33,703 nt of DNA, from the NCBI GenBank assembly GCA_002772995.1, contig PFCO01000003.1, positions 40,092 through 73,794 of the forward strand, written 5' to 3'. Below are positions 18,778 to 25,604 of this stretch, piece by piece. This DNA comes from Candidatus Niyogibacteria bacterium CG10_big_fil_rev_8_21_14_0_10_46_36 (GTDB lineage Bacteria; Patescibacteriota; Minisyncoccia; 1-14-0-10-42-19). Position numbers and translations under genes: made by a program. The number at the start of each line of letters is the position of its first letter. The first letter of the stretch is position 1. The notes beneath the pieces are model-generated. The model was given only the letters and a program-made list of their open reading frames with translations. It was not told the DNA's origin and made no database searches.

Positions 18778-19410
18778 TTAGAGTCCTATTTTGTCGTAAA
18801 TTGTTTCGTGTGGATAATCAAAGATATCGCGTATGAACTTGTCATACATCCCCACACGATAGGTAAATTCTTTTGAATTCAGTGTCGCATAATTAAGTTC
18901 TTTACCCACCTTTGCTTCAATTGCACGCATAACACGCTCGAGCTTTGTCTTTTTGATATTGTCTCCAACTATCAAAATATCAATCCGCGAATCACTCCCC
19001 TCTTCTGAATCAAGAAAAAAGCCGGTAAGCACGACTAACTTTATAGTTCCTGTTCCCCGGATTCTGCGCAAAAGCTGATCTCGCGGTATGGGAGCGGCAT
19101 TTAACAGAAGATTTTTAAGCGGCCGCAAAAATGGAAATAAGGGATTTAACTGCCATCCTTTTATCTTTTTCTTCCGAGCACGGCGCCCCTTTTTTGACTG
19201 TGAGCGCAAAACAATCTCCGACTCTCTTACCCCCTGCATAATAAATCCTATTTTTTTGAGGAGATTTATTTCGTAGCGCGCCTTTCGTGGCACTACTTTG
19301 CTCCGCTCGCTTATATCAAATGCATCAAATACCTCTTCTGGGTTTAACAAAAAAAGGCGCATAATCTTGATGAGATGTTCTGATGAAAAAAGCTCTGCAA
19401 GAATATCCAT
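18778..19410 (-). CDS. Winged-helix/nucleotidyltransferase-fold regulator (catalytically degenerate)
   Basis: In this 210-aa protein the first ~95 residues look like a winged helix (LFSSEHLIKIMRLFLLNP, then RKARYEINLLKKIGFI), followed by a basic stretch (KKGRRARKKKIKGW). The second half resembles an MNT-type nucleotidyltransferase fold: IKLVVLTGFFLDSEEGSDSR and then IDILIVGDNIKK. Active enzymes have Gly-Ser at the turn and a paired Asp-x-Asp. Here the turn is Gly-Phe and the first Asp position is Arg, so catalysis is unlikely. I recall close relatives across Parcubacteria with the same loss. A DNA-binding regulator with a sensory domain is the best guess; target and ligand are unknown. Its mRNA appears leaderless. 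Confidence 0.75.
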   Translation of the reverse strand: MDILAELFSSEHLIKIMRLFLLNPEEVFDAFDISERSKVVPRKARYEINLLKKIGFIMQGVRESEIVLRSQSKKGRRARKKKIKGWQLNPLFPFLRPLKNLLLNAAPIPRDQLLRRIRGTGTIKLVVLTGFFLDSEEGSDSRIDILIVGDNIKKTKLERVMRAIEAKVGKELNYATLNSKEFTYRVGMYDKFIRDIFDYPHETIYDKIGL

Positions 19411-19416
19411 ACAATA

Positions 19417-19445
19417 AATGTACTCAAAAAATCAAAACAATTCAA
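19417..19445 (-). promoter_or_regulatory. Promoter of the HTH/nucleotidyltransferase gene
   Basis: TTGAAT (19440-19445), 17 bp and TACATT (19417-19422) are followed by the ATG after 6 nt. The spacing predicts transcription starting at or next to the start codon. Confidence 0.55.
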
Positions 19446-19451
19446 CAATAG

Positions 19452-19481
19452 ACAAACGGCGCGTATATACGCGCCGTTTGT
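19452..19481 (-). terminator. 30-bp perfect palindrome after rplL
   Basis: ACAAACGGCGCGTAT is followed directly by its exact complement. It lies 5 bp after the rplL stop and should end rplJL transcription. The T-run beyond it is weak (TTTGTCTATTG), so it may instead be an RNA end protected by a stem. Confidence 0.7.
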
Positions 19482-19486
19482 TCTGT

Positions 19487-19897
19487 TTATTTAAGTTCTA
19501 CTTGACCTCCTGCCGCTTCTATTTTCTTCTTAAGCTCTTCTGCTTCTACCTTGGGCATGCCCTCCTTCAGTGGCTTCGGAGCTGCGTCAACCAAGTCTTT
19601 TGCTTCCTTGAGACCAAGACCGAGCACTTCGCGCACAATCTTGATGACCTGAATCTTCTGCTCTCCTCCCGACTTCAATTCAACGGTAAATGAGTCCTTC
19701 TCTTCTCCGCCGCCCGCGTCTCCTCCTGCGGGAGCTGCCGCCATCATCCCCATAGGCATTGCCGCAGAAACTCCGAATTTTTCTTCAAGAACTTTTACGA
19801 GCTCTGAAAGATCAAGAACACTCATTCCTTCGATCTTTTCAACAATATCCTTGAACTTTTCAGGAACTGTTACTTCTTTTGTTTCTTCTTCAGACAT
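19487..19897 (-). CDS. rplL: Ribosomal protein bL12 (L7/L12)
   Basis: This 136-aa protein has the three bL12 parts. The N-terminal dimerisation and L10-binding helices end at [11 protein letters not shown] (to about residue 48). An Ala/Gly-rich hinge follows ([15 protein letters not shown]). The globular factor-binding domain contains [33 protein letters not shown]. It forms the flexible stalk that recruits EF-G and EF-Tu. It follows rplJ by 29 bp in one transcript. There is no SD before its ATG. Length and motifs are normal for the family. Confidence 0.98.
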   Translation of the reverse strand: MSEEETKEVTVPEKFKDIVEKIEGMSVLDLSELVKVLEEKFGVSAAMPMGMMAAAPAGGDAGGGEEKDSFTVELKSGGEQKIQVIKIVREVLGLGLKEAKDLVDAAPKPLKEGMPKVEAEELKKKIEAAGGQVELK

Positions 19898-19926
19898 ATG
19901 TGTAATAGCGTATGAATAATAATGGG

Positions 19927-20448
19927 TTATGACCGACTCTTTGAAATATTATGCAATACTCCTATAAATCCCTGCACCGGTCCATTTATCACCCGGACAA
20001 ACCCGCTCAACGGCGATGCTATGCTGCCTACCACCTGCCCCAAAAGTACTTCTCGCGGAGGAATAGATGCAAGCATTTTTACCGTCTCCATGCCCACGAA
20101 ACCCTTTTCGTATATCCCCCCGAGCACCTGGAGCCCCTCCACCTTCTTTGCAAAATCAACAAGAATCTTTACTGCTTCTATCGGCTCTCCCTCTTTAAAG
20201 AAAAGCGCAATCTCTCCGTCAAATCCGGACATCTCTCCGGAAAATCCAAATCCATCAAGCACCCGTTTTACCAAGCGTTTTTTTGCAACCTTCAACGTAG
20301 CCCCCGCCTCGCGAAGTTCACCACGCAACGTGGACATGTCAGCCACCGACAGTCCGTGGAAATTTACGAACACAATCATGTCTGCTTTTTCTGACAGCTC
20401 GTGCACTTCTTTGATTATTATTTCTTTTTTTTGTTTTGTGATTGCCAT
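19927..20448 (-). CDS. rplJ: Ribosomal protein uL10
   Basis: This 173-aa protein begins [38 protein letters not shown]. It continues with [22 protein letters not shown], the RNA-binding part of uL10, and ends with the helix that carries L12 dimers. uL10 is the stalk base on 23S rRNA. With bL12 it also binds its own mRNA leader and represses the operon, and the L10 leader directly upstream supports that here. No SD is present; the segment just before the ATG is A/T-rich. The stalk-binding C-terminal helix ([14 protein letters not shown]) is short. Confidence 0.96.
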   Translation of the reverse strand: MAITKQKKEIIIKEVHELSEKADMIVFVNFHGLSVADMSTLRGELREAGATLKVAKKRLVKRVLDGFGFSGEMSGFDGEIALFFKEGEPIEAVKILVDFAKKVEGLQVLGGIYEKGFVGMETVKMLASIPPREVLLGQVVGSIASPLSGFVRVINGPVQGFIGVLHNISKSRS

Positions 20449-20524
20449 TATATTTAGTTAATTTAGATAACCCGCCTTCGCTAAGCTACGACGAGATTTA
20501 TTTTTTACAGCTACACCTCACGCA

Positions 20525-20667
20525 GGCAAAAAATAAAAAATCCACGACAAAAGCCGCGGTTCATTCACCTTGGGAGGAATTATTTATAAGGTTACGGTTC
20601 TTGCGGCCCGTCCCGACTCCGTCGGGATTTCGTCGCGTAGAACGCTCCTCAACCTCCTGTCTACGGC
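20525..20667 (-). promoter_or_regulatory. L10 (rplJ) leader with attenuator
   Basis: The minus strand has GCCGTAGACAGGAGG (from 20667) and, about 85 nt later, CCTCCCAAGGTG (to 20566). These are the two halves of the L10(L12)4-binding site of Rfam-type L10 leaders. Between them lies a TCCCGAC/GTCGGGA hairpin. The leader ends in a 7-bp stem with TTTT loop (20542-20559) followed by TTTTTTATTTTTT, a transcription attenuator. Autoregulation by L10-L12 is established for this class; here it is inferred from sequence. Confidence 0.88.
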
Positions 20668-20677
20668 TATACACCCC

Positions 20678-20705
20678 AGTATACTGATACAGAGGAAGGT
20701 GTCAA
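20678..20705 (-). promoter_or_regulatory. Consensus promoter of rplJ-rplL
   Basis: TTGACA (20700-20705), a 16-bp spacer and TATACT (20678-20683) start the L10 leader about 10 nt before its first conserved base. It shares the N16 spacing with the rpoBC and rRNA promoters. Confidence 0.88.
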
Positions 20706-20744
20706 GTGATTAACGCCGTTTATCCGGCTTGTTGCTTGCTATTA

Positions 20745-20772
20745 TTGACTTTTTAATTTTTTCTTGTATAAT
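20745..20772 (+). promoter_or_regulatory. Strong promoter of the secreted-protein gene
   Basis: TTGACT (20745-20750), 16 bp and TATAAT (20767-20772) are followed about 40 nt later by the SD sequence AGGAG, 8 nt before the ATG at 20818. It is one of few genes here with a conventional leader and SD. Confidence 0.85.
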
Positions 20773-20817
20773 AGCTCAAGCATTCATAAAAAATTCTTTA
20801 CCAAAGGAGAGTACATA

Positions 20818-21618
20818 ATGAAAAAGATTTTCGTAACGGTTATTACGATTGTCGTTTTAAGCGTCCCAGCGCTTGCAGAAGATGTTTTCACCCGGGATAT
20901 GATACTGAGGTCGCATTCGCCCACTTCGGATGTTTATAGCGTACCGAGGGGAATACAGCCGTATATCCCCGAAAAGGCAGGGGTGATAGGCTTTGGGACG
21001 ATAGCAGGACTTATTCTAAGTTCAATCTTTGCGGAAGAGCCGACTGCGTCTTTTATACGTCATAGCGGTGCCACAAACGTAAAAACGCATTACTGGTTCC
21101 TTGGACAGAAAAAGAAATGCAAAGGAATCGGCGGAGGCTCTCCGTTGGCGTGCACCACATGGAATAACGCCAGCGATATATCTACGGGAGAATTAGCGCT
21201 TGCGAATATCTCAACTGATATATTCAAGACTATATTTGCCGAAGATCTGCGCCAGGCAACGCGCGGGTATGAGGGAACACATTATGCTCTCATGCTCAAT
21301 GCCGTTGCCATCACTTCTATGCTGGAGGTTTGTGCGCACGCTGCATCTTTCGTTGATCTCGGCATATTCACTCCGGATGAAGCAACATCCGTGGAAAAAG
21401 CCTGGGGCAAAAACGCAAAGATTGGCTACCATGCAGGAAGTGCTATTGTGTGCGTGTTTGAGGTGTATATGCACGGAAAAGACGCGATACGCAACATAGC
21501 CGGAAAAAGCTACACGGTCGCGGTTATGCCGTGGGAAAAGATCGGCATCAATGTGGGCCCATTTATAGCACCTGCAGGAGATGTTGGGTACGGCTTAGAG
21601 TACAGATACTATTTCTAA
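20818..21618 (+). CDS. Secreted protein of unknown function with outer-membrane-type C-terminus
   Basis: This protein of about 266 aa opens with a typical signal peptide, MKKIFVTVITIVVLSVPALA, and likely cleavage before EDVF. I do not recognise the mature protein. It has a hydrophobic helix (VIGFGTIAGLILSSIF), a Cys pair (KCKGIGGGSPLAC), further Cys residues in the Ala-rich helical middle, and a closing beta-hairpin. The last strand VGYGLEYRYYF has hydrophobic or aromatic residues at positions -1, -3, -5, -7 and -9 and a terminal Phe, the pattern of Gram-negative beta-barrel proteins. CPR cells are not known to have such an outer membrane. The gene is a stand-alone cassette with its own promoter, SD and UUCG-capped terminator, facing against its neighbours, which suggests transfer. 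Confidence 0.8.
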   Translation: MKKIFVTVITIVVLSVPALAEDVFTRDMILRSHSPTSDVYSVPRGIQPYIPEKAGVIGFGTIAGLILSSIFAEEPTASFIRHSGATNVKTHYWFLGQKKKCKGIGGGSPLACTTWNNASDISTGELALANISTDIFKTIFAEDLRQATRGYEGTHYALMLNAVAITSMLEVCAHAASFVDLGIFTPDEATSVEKAWGKNAKIGYHAGSAIVCVFEVYMHGKDAIRNIAGKSYTVAVMPWEKIGINVGPFIAPAGDVGYGLEYRYYF

Positions 21619-21622
21619 AGCA

Positions 21623-21650
21623 AAAAGGGCAGCTTCGGCTGTCCTTTTTT
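21623..21650 (+). terminator. Terminator of the secreted-protein gene
   Basis: AGGGCAGC-TTCG-GCTGTCCT (with G-T pairs) is followed by TTTTTATTTT. The TTCG tetraloop is the extra-stable type common in many bacteria. Confidence 0.9.
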
Positions 21651-21660
21651 ATTTTATGCA

Positions 21661-22359
21661 TCAATGCAGCAACTGGTATGAGGCAACAATAGCTGCTGTT
21701 TCTGACTTAAGAGTAAGCTTTCCGAGAGAGATGACCAAATGGCCTGCTTTTTGCGCCACTTCTATTTCCTGTCTGTTCCATCCCCCCTCCGGGCCCACAA
21801 AAAGTGCCACAAACGGTTTTGAGGGGTACGAGACTACCCGCTCAGCAGAAGCAGCGTCTACCGTCGGAAAGAATGATTGTAATCCCTTTTTGGAGGCATA
21901 TGAAACCGCCTCATGAAAAAGCATAAGCGGACGAAGTTTTGGTATAACCGCTCTTCCGGACTGCTCTGCCGCTTCCTTGATTATTTTTTCGGCACGCTCC
22001 TGGTTATATGAGCGCTTCACCGACCGCTCTGTTAAAATAGGCACAAACTCACTCACGCCAACCTCTACTCCCTTTTCGAGAACCCACTCAAATTTATCTT
22101 TTTTAATAAGCGACTGGAACAATACCAATTTTCGTTTTGGTTCCCGGTTGGGTATGACGCATTGCAAAACGCGCACGACACAGCCGCGCCGCGAGATATC
22201 TTCTATTTTTGCCGCGCAGTCATACCCGGAACCGTCAAACAGAATAATATCATCCCCTTCTTTCATGCGCAGAACCGAAGAAAGCTGGTGAGCAAGCTCT
22301 CGCGAACACTCAACATGCTGGTCTTTTTCTAATTTTTGGTTTACGAAAAATCGATGCAT
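21661..22359 (-). CDS. rsmE: 16S rRNA (uracil-1498-N3)-methyltransferase
   Basis: This protein of about 232 aa begins MHRFFVNQ with a PUA-like N-terminal domain (HQLSSVLRMKEGDDIILFDGSG). It then has a SPOUT methyltransferase domain with KDKFEWVLEKGVEVGV, EAAEQSGRAVIPKL, the knot signature FVGPEGGWNRQEIE and SLGKLTLKSETAAIVASYQLL. RsmE methylates U1498 in the decoding region of 16S rRNA using S-adenosylmethionine. I start at MHRFFVN; an upstream ATG would add 33 residues running back through a terminator. GGGTG lies directly before the ATG, too close for a normal SD. It converges with the secreted-protein gene. Confidence 0.93.
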   Translation of the reverse strand: MHRFFVNQKLEKDQHVECSRELAHQLSSVLRMKEGDDIILFDGSGYDCAAKIEDISRRGCVVRVLQCVIPNREPKRKLVLFQSLIKKDKFEWVLEKGVEVGVSEFVPILTERSVKRSYNQERAEKIIKEAAEQSGRAVIPKLRPLMLFHEAVSYASKKGLQSFFPTVDAASAERVVSYPSKPFVALFVGPEGGWNRQEIEVAQKAGHLVISLGKLTLKSETAAIVASYQLLH

Positions 22360-22379
22360 CACCCTATTTTCCAATAAAA

Positions 22380-22402
22380 AAACGGCCTTCGCAAGGCCGT
22401 TT
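22380..22402 (-). terminator. Terminator of the nth/CYTH operon
   Basis: ACGGCCTT and AAGGCCGT arms with a 3-nt loop are followed on the minus strand by TTTTTTTAT. It lies 6 bp after the CYTH gene stop and before rsmE. Confidence 0.9.
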
Positions 22403-22408
22403 TGGTTT

Positions 22409-23590
22409 TTATATTTTCGGCAACATTGTTCCTTTCCGGGATAATTCTCTGTTTGCATACCGCCTGTCTCCCGTTATGTTTTTTATAATCTTTAAAAATG
22501 GAGGGACCTCTACCTCAGGCTGTTCTTCGGTCGTCTCTATTTCCAAAATAGAGAGTCCTTCGTGCGGGAATATAAACACATCCAGCTTGAAGTATTGGTT
22601 TTTCCAGATAAAACAATAGCGGATTTTTGCGATGACCTCAAAATCATTATCCCGCTCCGCATACAGTTTCGTATAATACTCCTCTTCCGTAATCTGGCGC
22701 TCCGTCTCTGCGCGTTTTTTGTGCCCTGCTATTTCTCGTTTATGCGTCTCGTAATATATGGACTCCCCCTCCTGTTCCCGTCGCCGTATGCGCCGCTCAC
22801 CGATAGCACCGGACATTATGTACGCCTGTTCTATAGAAACAGGAATAACTGAGCTCGTACCGTATTGCAGAGACCAACATGAGGTTTCATGCCTTGCACA
22901 ATCCCCCGATAAAAAAGACGGCGCATAGACTAAAAATCGCTCTTCTTCCTGTGTGGGTGTTGGCATCTCCAATTTTCTACAGACAGCAGCCCAGACACGC
23001 CGTATCTTGTGATCAAAATCCTTGCTATGGACATTATCAATAATCATGAGGTCTTCGTGCCCCACCCAAGCATTCTGTGTCGCTCTGTCTTTTGCAACGG
23101 CCTCCTCAAGCGTTCGTTCCTTTCGCGCAGGATTGTTTTTGAGTGTGTAACACTCTTCTGCGCCATCGGCTGCCGTTACCATATGTATAACCGCATCATA
23201 TCGCTTGTCGCGTATCTCTGTTATATCGGATGTCCCCAGATATTTTTCGCATATTCCATAAAACTCGCGCTTATTTGAGCAATACGCTTCAATGTCCCCC
23301 ACCCCTCTGTCCCCAAGATATATGGGACGGCACGGAAACGGCTGAGAGCATAAAAAGCTTTCCAAAAGCTCTTCCTCAAAAAATAACTGGAGCCGCATAA
23401 TGCGTTCCTGAAGGTAGGACGAATCAATGTCATCCCGGTATTTAAATCCCGCATTTAAAAGTATAGTTGCGGCTTCGGGCGCGACCATAACGGTAAACCC
23501 ATTGTTCCGCAGCCACTCAGAAATGACATTCAGCGCCGTCGTTTTGCCGCCACACGGACCGCCAGTAAGCACTACCCGGGGTATATGCAT
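22409..23590 (-). CDS. P-loop NTPase (AAA_28-like) fused to a CYTH domain
   Basis: This is a 393-aa two-domain protein. Residues 1-200 are a P-loop kinase-like NTPase with GGPCGGKT (10-17), PEAATILL, RPIYLGDRGVGDI and a lid region with Arg/Lys residues. Residues ~215-390 match the CYTH/triphosphate-tunnel fold: the FLV strand, GERRIRRRE, AETERQITEEEYY, VIAKIRYCFIWKNQYFKLDVF, LSILEIETTEEQPEV and ITGDRRYANRELS. The usual Glu-x-Glu-x-Lys start is degenerate (Gln-Glu-Glu-Glu-Arg). CYTH proteins bind long-chain, inorganic or nucleoside triphosphates, and kinase-CYTH fusions are known in eukaryotes. The substrate here is unknown. A perfect SD (AGGAGG, 8 nt before the ATG) sits in the 17-bp gap after nth. 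Confidence 0.88.
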   Translation of the reverse strand: MHIPRVVLTGGPCGGKTTALNVISEWLRNNGFTVMVAPEAATILLNAGFKYRDDIDSSYLQERIMRLQLFFEEELLESFLCSQPFPCRPIYLGDRGVGDIEAYCSNKREFYGICEKYLGTSDITEIRDKRYDAVIHMVTAADGAEECYTLKNNPARKERTLEEAVAKDRATQNAWVGHEDLMIIDNVHSKDFDHKIRRVWAAVCRKLEMPTPTQEEERFLVYAPSFLSGDCARHETSCWSLQYGTSSVIPVSIEQAYIMSGAIGERRIRRREQEGESIYYETHKREIAGHKKRAETERQITEEEYYTKLYAERDNDFEVIAKIRYCFIWKNQYFKLDVFIFPHEGLSILEIETTEEQPEVEVPPFLKIIKNITGDRRYANRELSRKGTMLPKI

Positions 23591-23607
23591 TCAAGTTTCC
23601 TCCTTTT

Positions 23608-24315
23608 TTACTTTTTAAAGATCTTCGGGCAAATATTTTTTACATAACACCACTCACATTCTGGGCGTGGCGCCCTGTGAATGCCCCTATTATATTCCAC
23701 CATAGTGTAATTAATCCATATCCAATCTTTTTTCTGAAATAATTTCATGAGATCCTTTTCTATTTTTTTGGGGTCGTGTTCTTTTGTAAACCCGAAACGC
23801 CTAGAGACCTGAATGACATGGGTGTCCACCGCAATACCCTCCGCAATATAATAAACATGATTCAACACGATATTTGCGGTTTTTCGAGCAACGCCGGGCA
23901 AGCGCGTCATCTCTTCAATAGTTTTGGGCATCTTGCCTCCACATTCATCACGAAGCATACGCGCTGCCCCAATAATGTTTTTTGCTTTTTGTCGGAAAAA
24001 TCCGAGCGCATGGATTTCTTTTTGGAATGTCTTAAGGTGAGCAGAGGCAAAATCATTCACTGTTTTATACTTCTTAAAAAGCCCTTTTTCTTGCGTTATC
24101 TCATTTACTTTTTTGTCTGTTGCTTGTGCCGAAAGCATGGTTGCTGCAAGCATCTGCATGGGTGTTTTCCATTTGAGCACCGATGTTGTACGCGGATAAG
24201 CCCCCCTCATACACAAAAGAAGGGCGCGTGCCCTCTTTTTCCGCTTCTCAAAGCTCTCATTCTGCCACGCTTTGAATGTATGATGTTTGTGCGCTGATTT
24301 TAACATATTATTCAC
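23608..24315 (-). CDS. nth: Endonuclease III (DNA glycosylase/AP lyase)
   Basis: This 235-aa enzyme has the helix-hairpin-helix LPGVARKTAN (139-148) with catalytic Lys145, the partner Asp164 in AVDTHV, and the QATDKKV region. Nth removes oxidised pyrimidines and cuts the abasic site in base-excision repair. The C-terminal iron-sulfur loop reads His213-x6-Cys220-x2-Cys223-x5-Cys229, so the usual first Cys is replaced by His. The start is GTG (24315), whose GTGA overlaps the TGA stop of the DUF167 gene by 4 bp. An ATG three codons on is also possible. It is the third gene of a likely four-gene operon. Confidence 0.93.
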   Translation of the reverse strand: MNNMLKSAHKHHTFKAWQNESFEKRKKRARALLLCMRGAYPRTTSVLKWKTPMQMLAATMLSAQATDKKVNEITQEKGLFKKYKTVNDFASAHLKTFQKEIHALGFFRQKAKNIIGAARMLRDECGGKMPKTIEEMTRLPGVARKTANIVLNHVYYIAEGIAVDTHVIQVSRRFGFTKEHDPKKIEKDLMKLFQKKDWIWINYTMVEYNRGIHRAPRPECEWCYVKNICPKIFKK

Positions 24316-24551
24316 AGGTTTTCCCCAGAAAATTCCCTGATTTCTATTATCTTGCTTCTCGTACGCGCTCCTTTTTTGATATGCAGCCGCGAAGGAACGA
24401 TACCTAAAAAGCTGGCAAGAAGTTCTATTATTGCATGGTTCGCAGACCCTCCTTTTGCTTTTTCTTTCACATGCACCTCAAATGTATCAGATTTTTTTTG
24501 CACAACCCTCTCCTTTGAAGAGCCGGGATATGCTTTTATTTTGACAAGCAT
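24312..24551 (-). CDS. DUF167 (YggU-type) protein
   Basis: This 79-aa protein matches the DUF167 fold from end to end: VKIKAYPGSSKERV, FEVHVKEKAKGGSANHAIIELLASFLGI, and LHIKKGARTRSKIIEI. The Gly-x-Ala-Asn and Gly-x-x-Ser/Thr-x-x-Lys positions are conserved. The family is widespread and small, and its function is not established. It begins right after the stop of the 34-aa peptide gene and overlaps nth by 4 bp, so translation is probably coupled. No SD is visible. Confidence 0.85.
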   Translation of the reverse strand: MLVKIKAYPGSSKERVVQKKSDTFEVHVKEKAKGGSANHAIIELLASFLGIVPSRLHIKKGARTRSKIIEIREFSGENL

Positions 24552-24656
24552 TTATCCGAAAAATCTACTGCTCAAAAAGAGCGCGACCAGTCCCACCACG
24601 ATAATGAAGACGAATCTGCTTATATATGACCAGATAGAACCTTTATTTTCCTCCAT
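24552..24656 (-). CDS. 34-aa single-helix membrane peptide
   Basis: An ATG on the minus strand opens 34 codons ending in TAA, directly abutting the DUF167 ATG. The peptide has a polar N-terminus (MEENKGSIWSYISR) and one hydrophobic helix (FVFIIVVGLVALFLSS) ending RFFG. A TATAAT box lies 7 nt before the ATG, which suggests it is the first, leaderless gene of the operon. Coding support is the hydrophobic pattern, the promoter spacing and the stop/start junction. There is no homology I can name. It may be a small membrane protein or a leader translated for coupling. Confidence 0.6.
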   Translation of the reverse strand: MEENKGSIWSYISRFVFIIVVGLVALFLSSRFFG

Positions 24657-24663
24657 ATCTCTT

Positions 24664-24669
24664 ATTATA
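24664..24669 (-). promoter_or_regulatory. -10 box of the membrane peptide-DUF167-nth-CYTH operon
   Basis: A perfect TATAAT lies 7 nt from the ATG at 24656. No consensus -35 is evident. It lies just after a terminator, supporting a fresh start of transcription. Confidence 0.55.
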
Positions 24670-24688
24670 CTATGTCCGTTCCATGAAA

Positions 24689-24710
24689 TAAAAAACCCCA
24701 TGAGGGGCTT
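24689..24710 (-). terminator. Terminator of the TPR-protein gene
   Basis: AGCCCC and GGGGTT arms with a TCAT loop are followed by TTTTTTATTT on the minus strand, directly after the TPR gene stop. Confidence 0.85.
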
Positions 24711-24714
24711 TTTA

Positions 24715-25341
24715 TTATTGAATGCTATTGAGCATAAGCTGCATATCTCCCGTTATATCAGTACCTGCATCTATGCCTTTTTGCAATATATCTTTTGCCT
24801 TGTCGGCATCATGCAAGACATCGTAATAGAATTCAAATGCTTTTGCGTACAACTGTGGGCCATCCGGTGCTTTTTCTATTCCTTGCAAGAGATATTCCTC
24901 TCCTTTTGTGTTGTCATGGAAATAATAAATATAAAGATCAGCAAGATTATTATACGGACGCTGGTCATTGGGACGAAAAGCGAGAGCATATTCCCATGCT
25001 TCTCTTGCTCCTTCAAGATCCCCCGTTATTTTTCGGAAAATCCCCAGATCAAGCCAATCATCAATATCTGCAGGATCTTCTTTCAAGTTGCCGATGACGG
25101 TTTCTAAGTCTTTTTTTATCCGTTCCCCTGTTTCTTGCTGCATATCAGACGGAATAACAATAGGCCGGTCCAAGTCCGGAATAGACACATCCGGAAGCGC
25201 AAACGGGTCTTCTGTCTGCGTATCATCTCCATCATCTGAAGTGTCGTTTTTATAACTATCCCAAAGGAAGAAATAAAACATCCCTCCAAGAAGCAAAAGA
25301 ATAATAATCGCTGGCGTTATAAAAGATGAATATTTTTTCAT
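24715..25341 (-). CDS. Membrane-anchored TPR protein
   Basis: This 208-aa protein has an N-terminal membrane helix (about residues 8-27), an acidic, disordered linker (NDTSDDGDDTQTED), and then about three tetratricopeptide-like helix pairs. These include DDWLDLGIFRKITGDLEGAREAWEYALAFRPND, RPYNNLADLYIYYFHDNTKGEEYLLQGIEKAPD and AKDILQKGIDAG. Such repeats act as protein-binding scaffolds, here facing outward from the membrane. No enzyme motif is present. It forms its own unit, ending at a terminator. AAGG lies too close to the ATG (1 nt) to be an efficient SD. Confidence 0.85.
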   Translation of the reverse strand: MKKYSSFITPAIIILLLLGGMFYFFLWDSYKNDTSDDGDDTQTEDPFALPDVSIPDLDRPIVIPSDMQQETGERIKKDLETVIGNLKEDPADIDDWLDLGIFRKITGDLEGAREAWEYALAFRPNDQRPYNNLADLYIYYFHDNTKGEEYLLQGIEKAPDGPQLYAKAFEFYYDVLHDADKAKDILQKGIDAGTDITGDMQLMLNSIQ

Positions 25342-25604
25342 ACCTTGTAATAGAAATTTAAAATTTTAATATATTAAAACACTTATGTTTGGCGCTCCTT
25401 TTATATGTAAATAATTTCTGCTCACCCCGCTCCTTCGTTCTGCGCACCATTCATATTTTTTCACCACGGGGCGTATATATCAATGTATATCAAATTTTTT
25501 CTCATTTCAAGGCCGCCAAAAGCAAGCACGCAAACCAAAAGCCCCCGCGTATGCGGGGGCTCTGGCAGCTTTCCGTACAGAGTACGGATCACAAGGAAGC
25601 TAGA
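25342..25604. other. Intergenic region between TPR and surface-protein genes
   Basis: This stretch holds the TPR gene's upstream region (A/T-rich, no convincing promoter) and a GC-rich patch with imperfect GCTCACC/GCGCACC repeats near 25430. It also holds two hairpins behind the surface-protein gene. One is TCCGTAC/GTACGGA (25572-25588). The other is AGCCCCCGC/GCGGGGGCT (25540-25561), followed by a short T-run, a probable terminator. I see no gene. Confidence 0.7.

Noticed and set aside
20462-20520. Repeat-like motif GTCGTAGCTTAGCGAAGGCG before rplJ
   Set aside because: It resembles short intergenic motifs I have seen in other CPR sequences, but only one copy is in this window, so a repeat cannot be supported.
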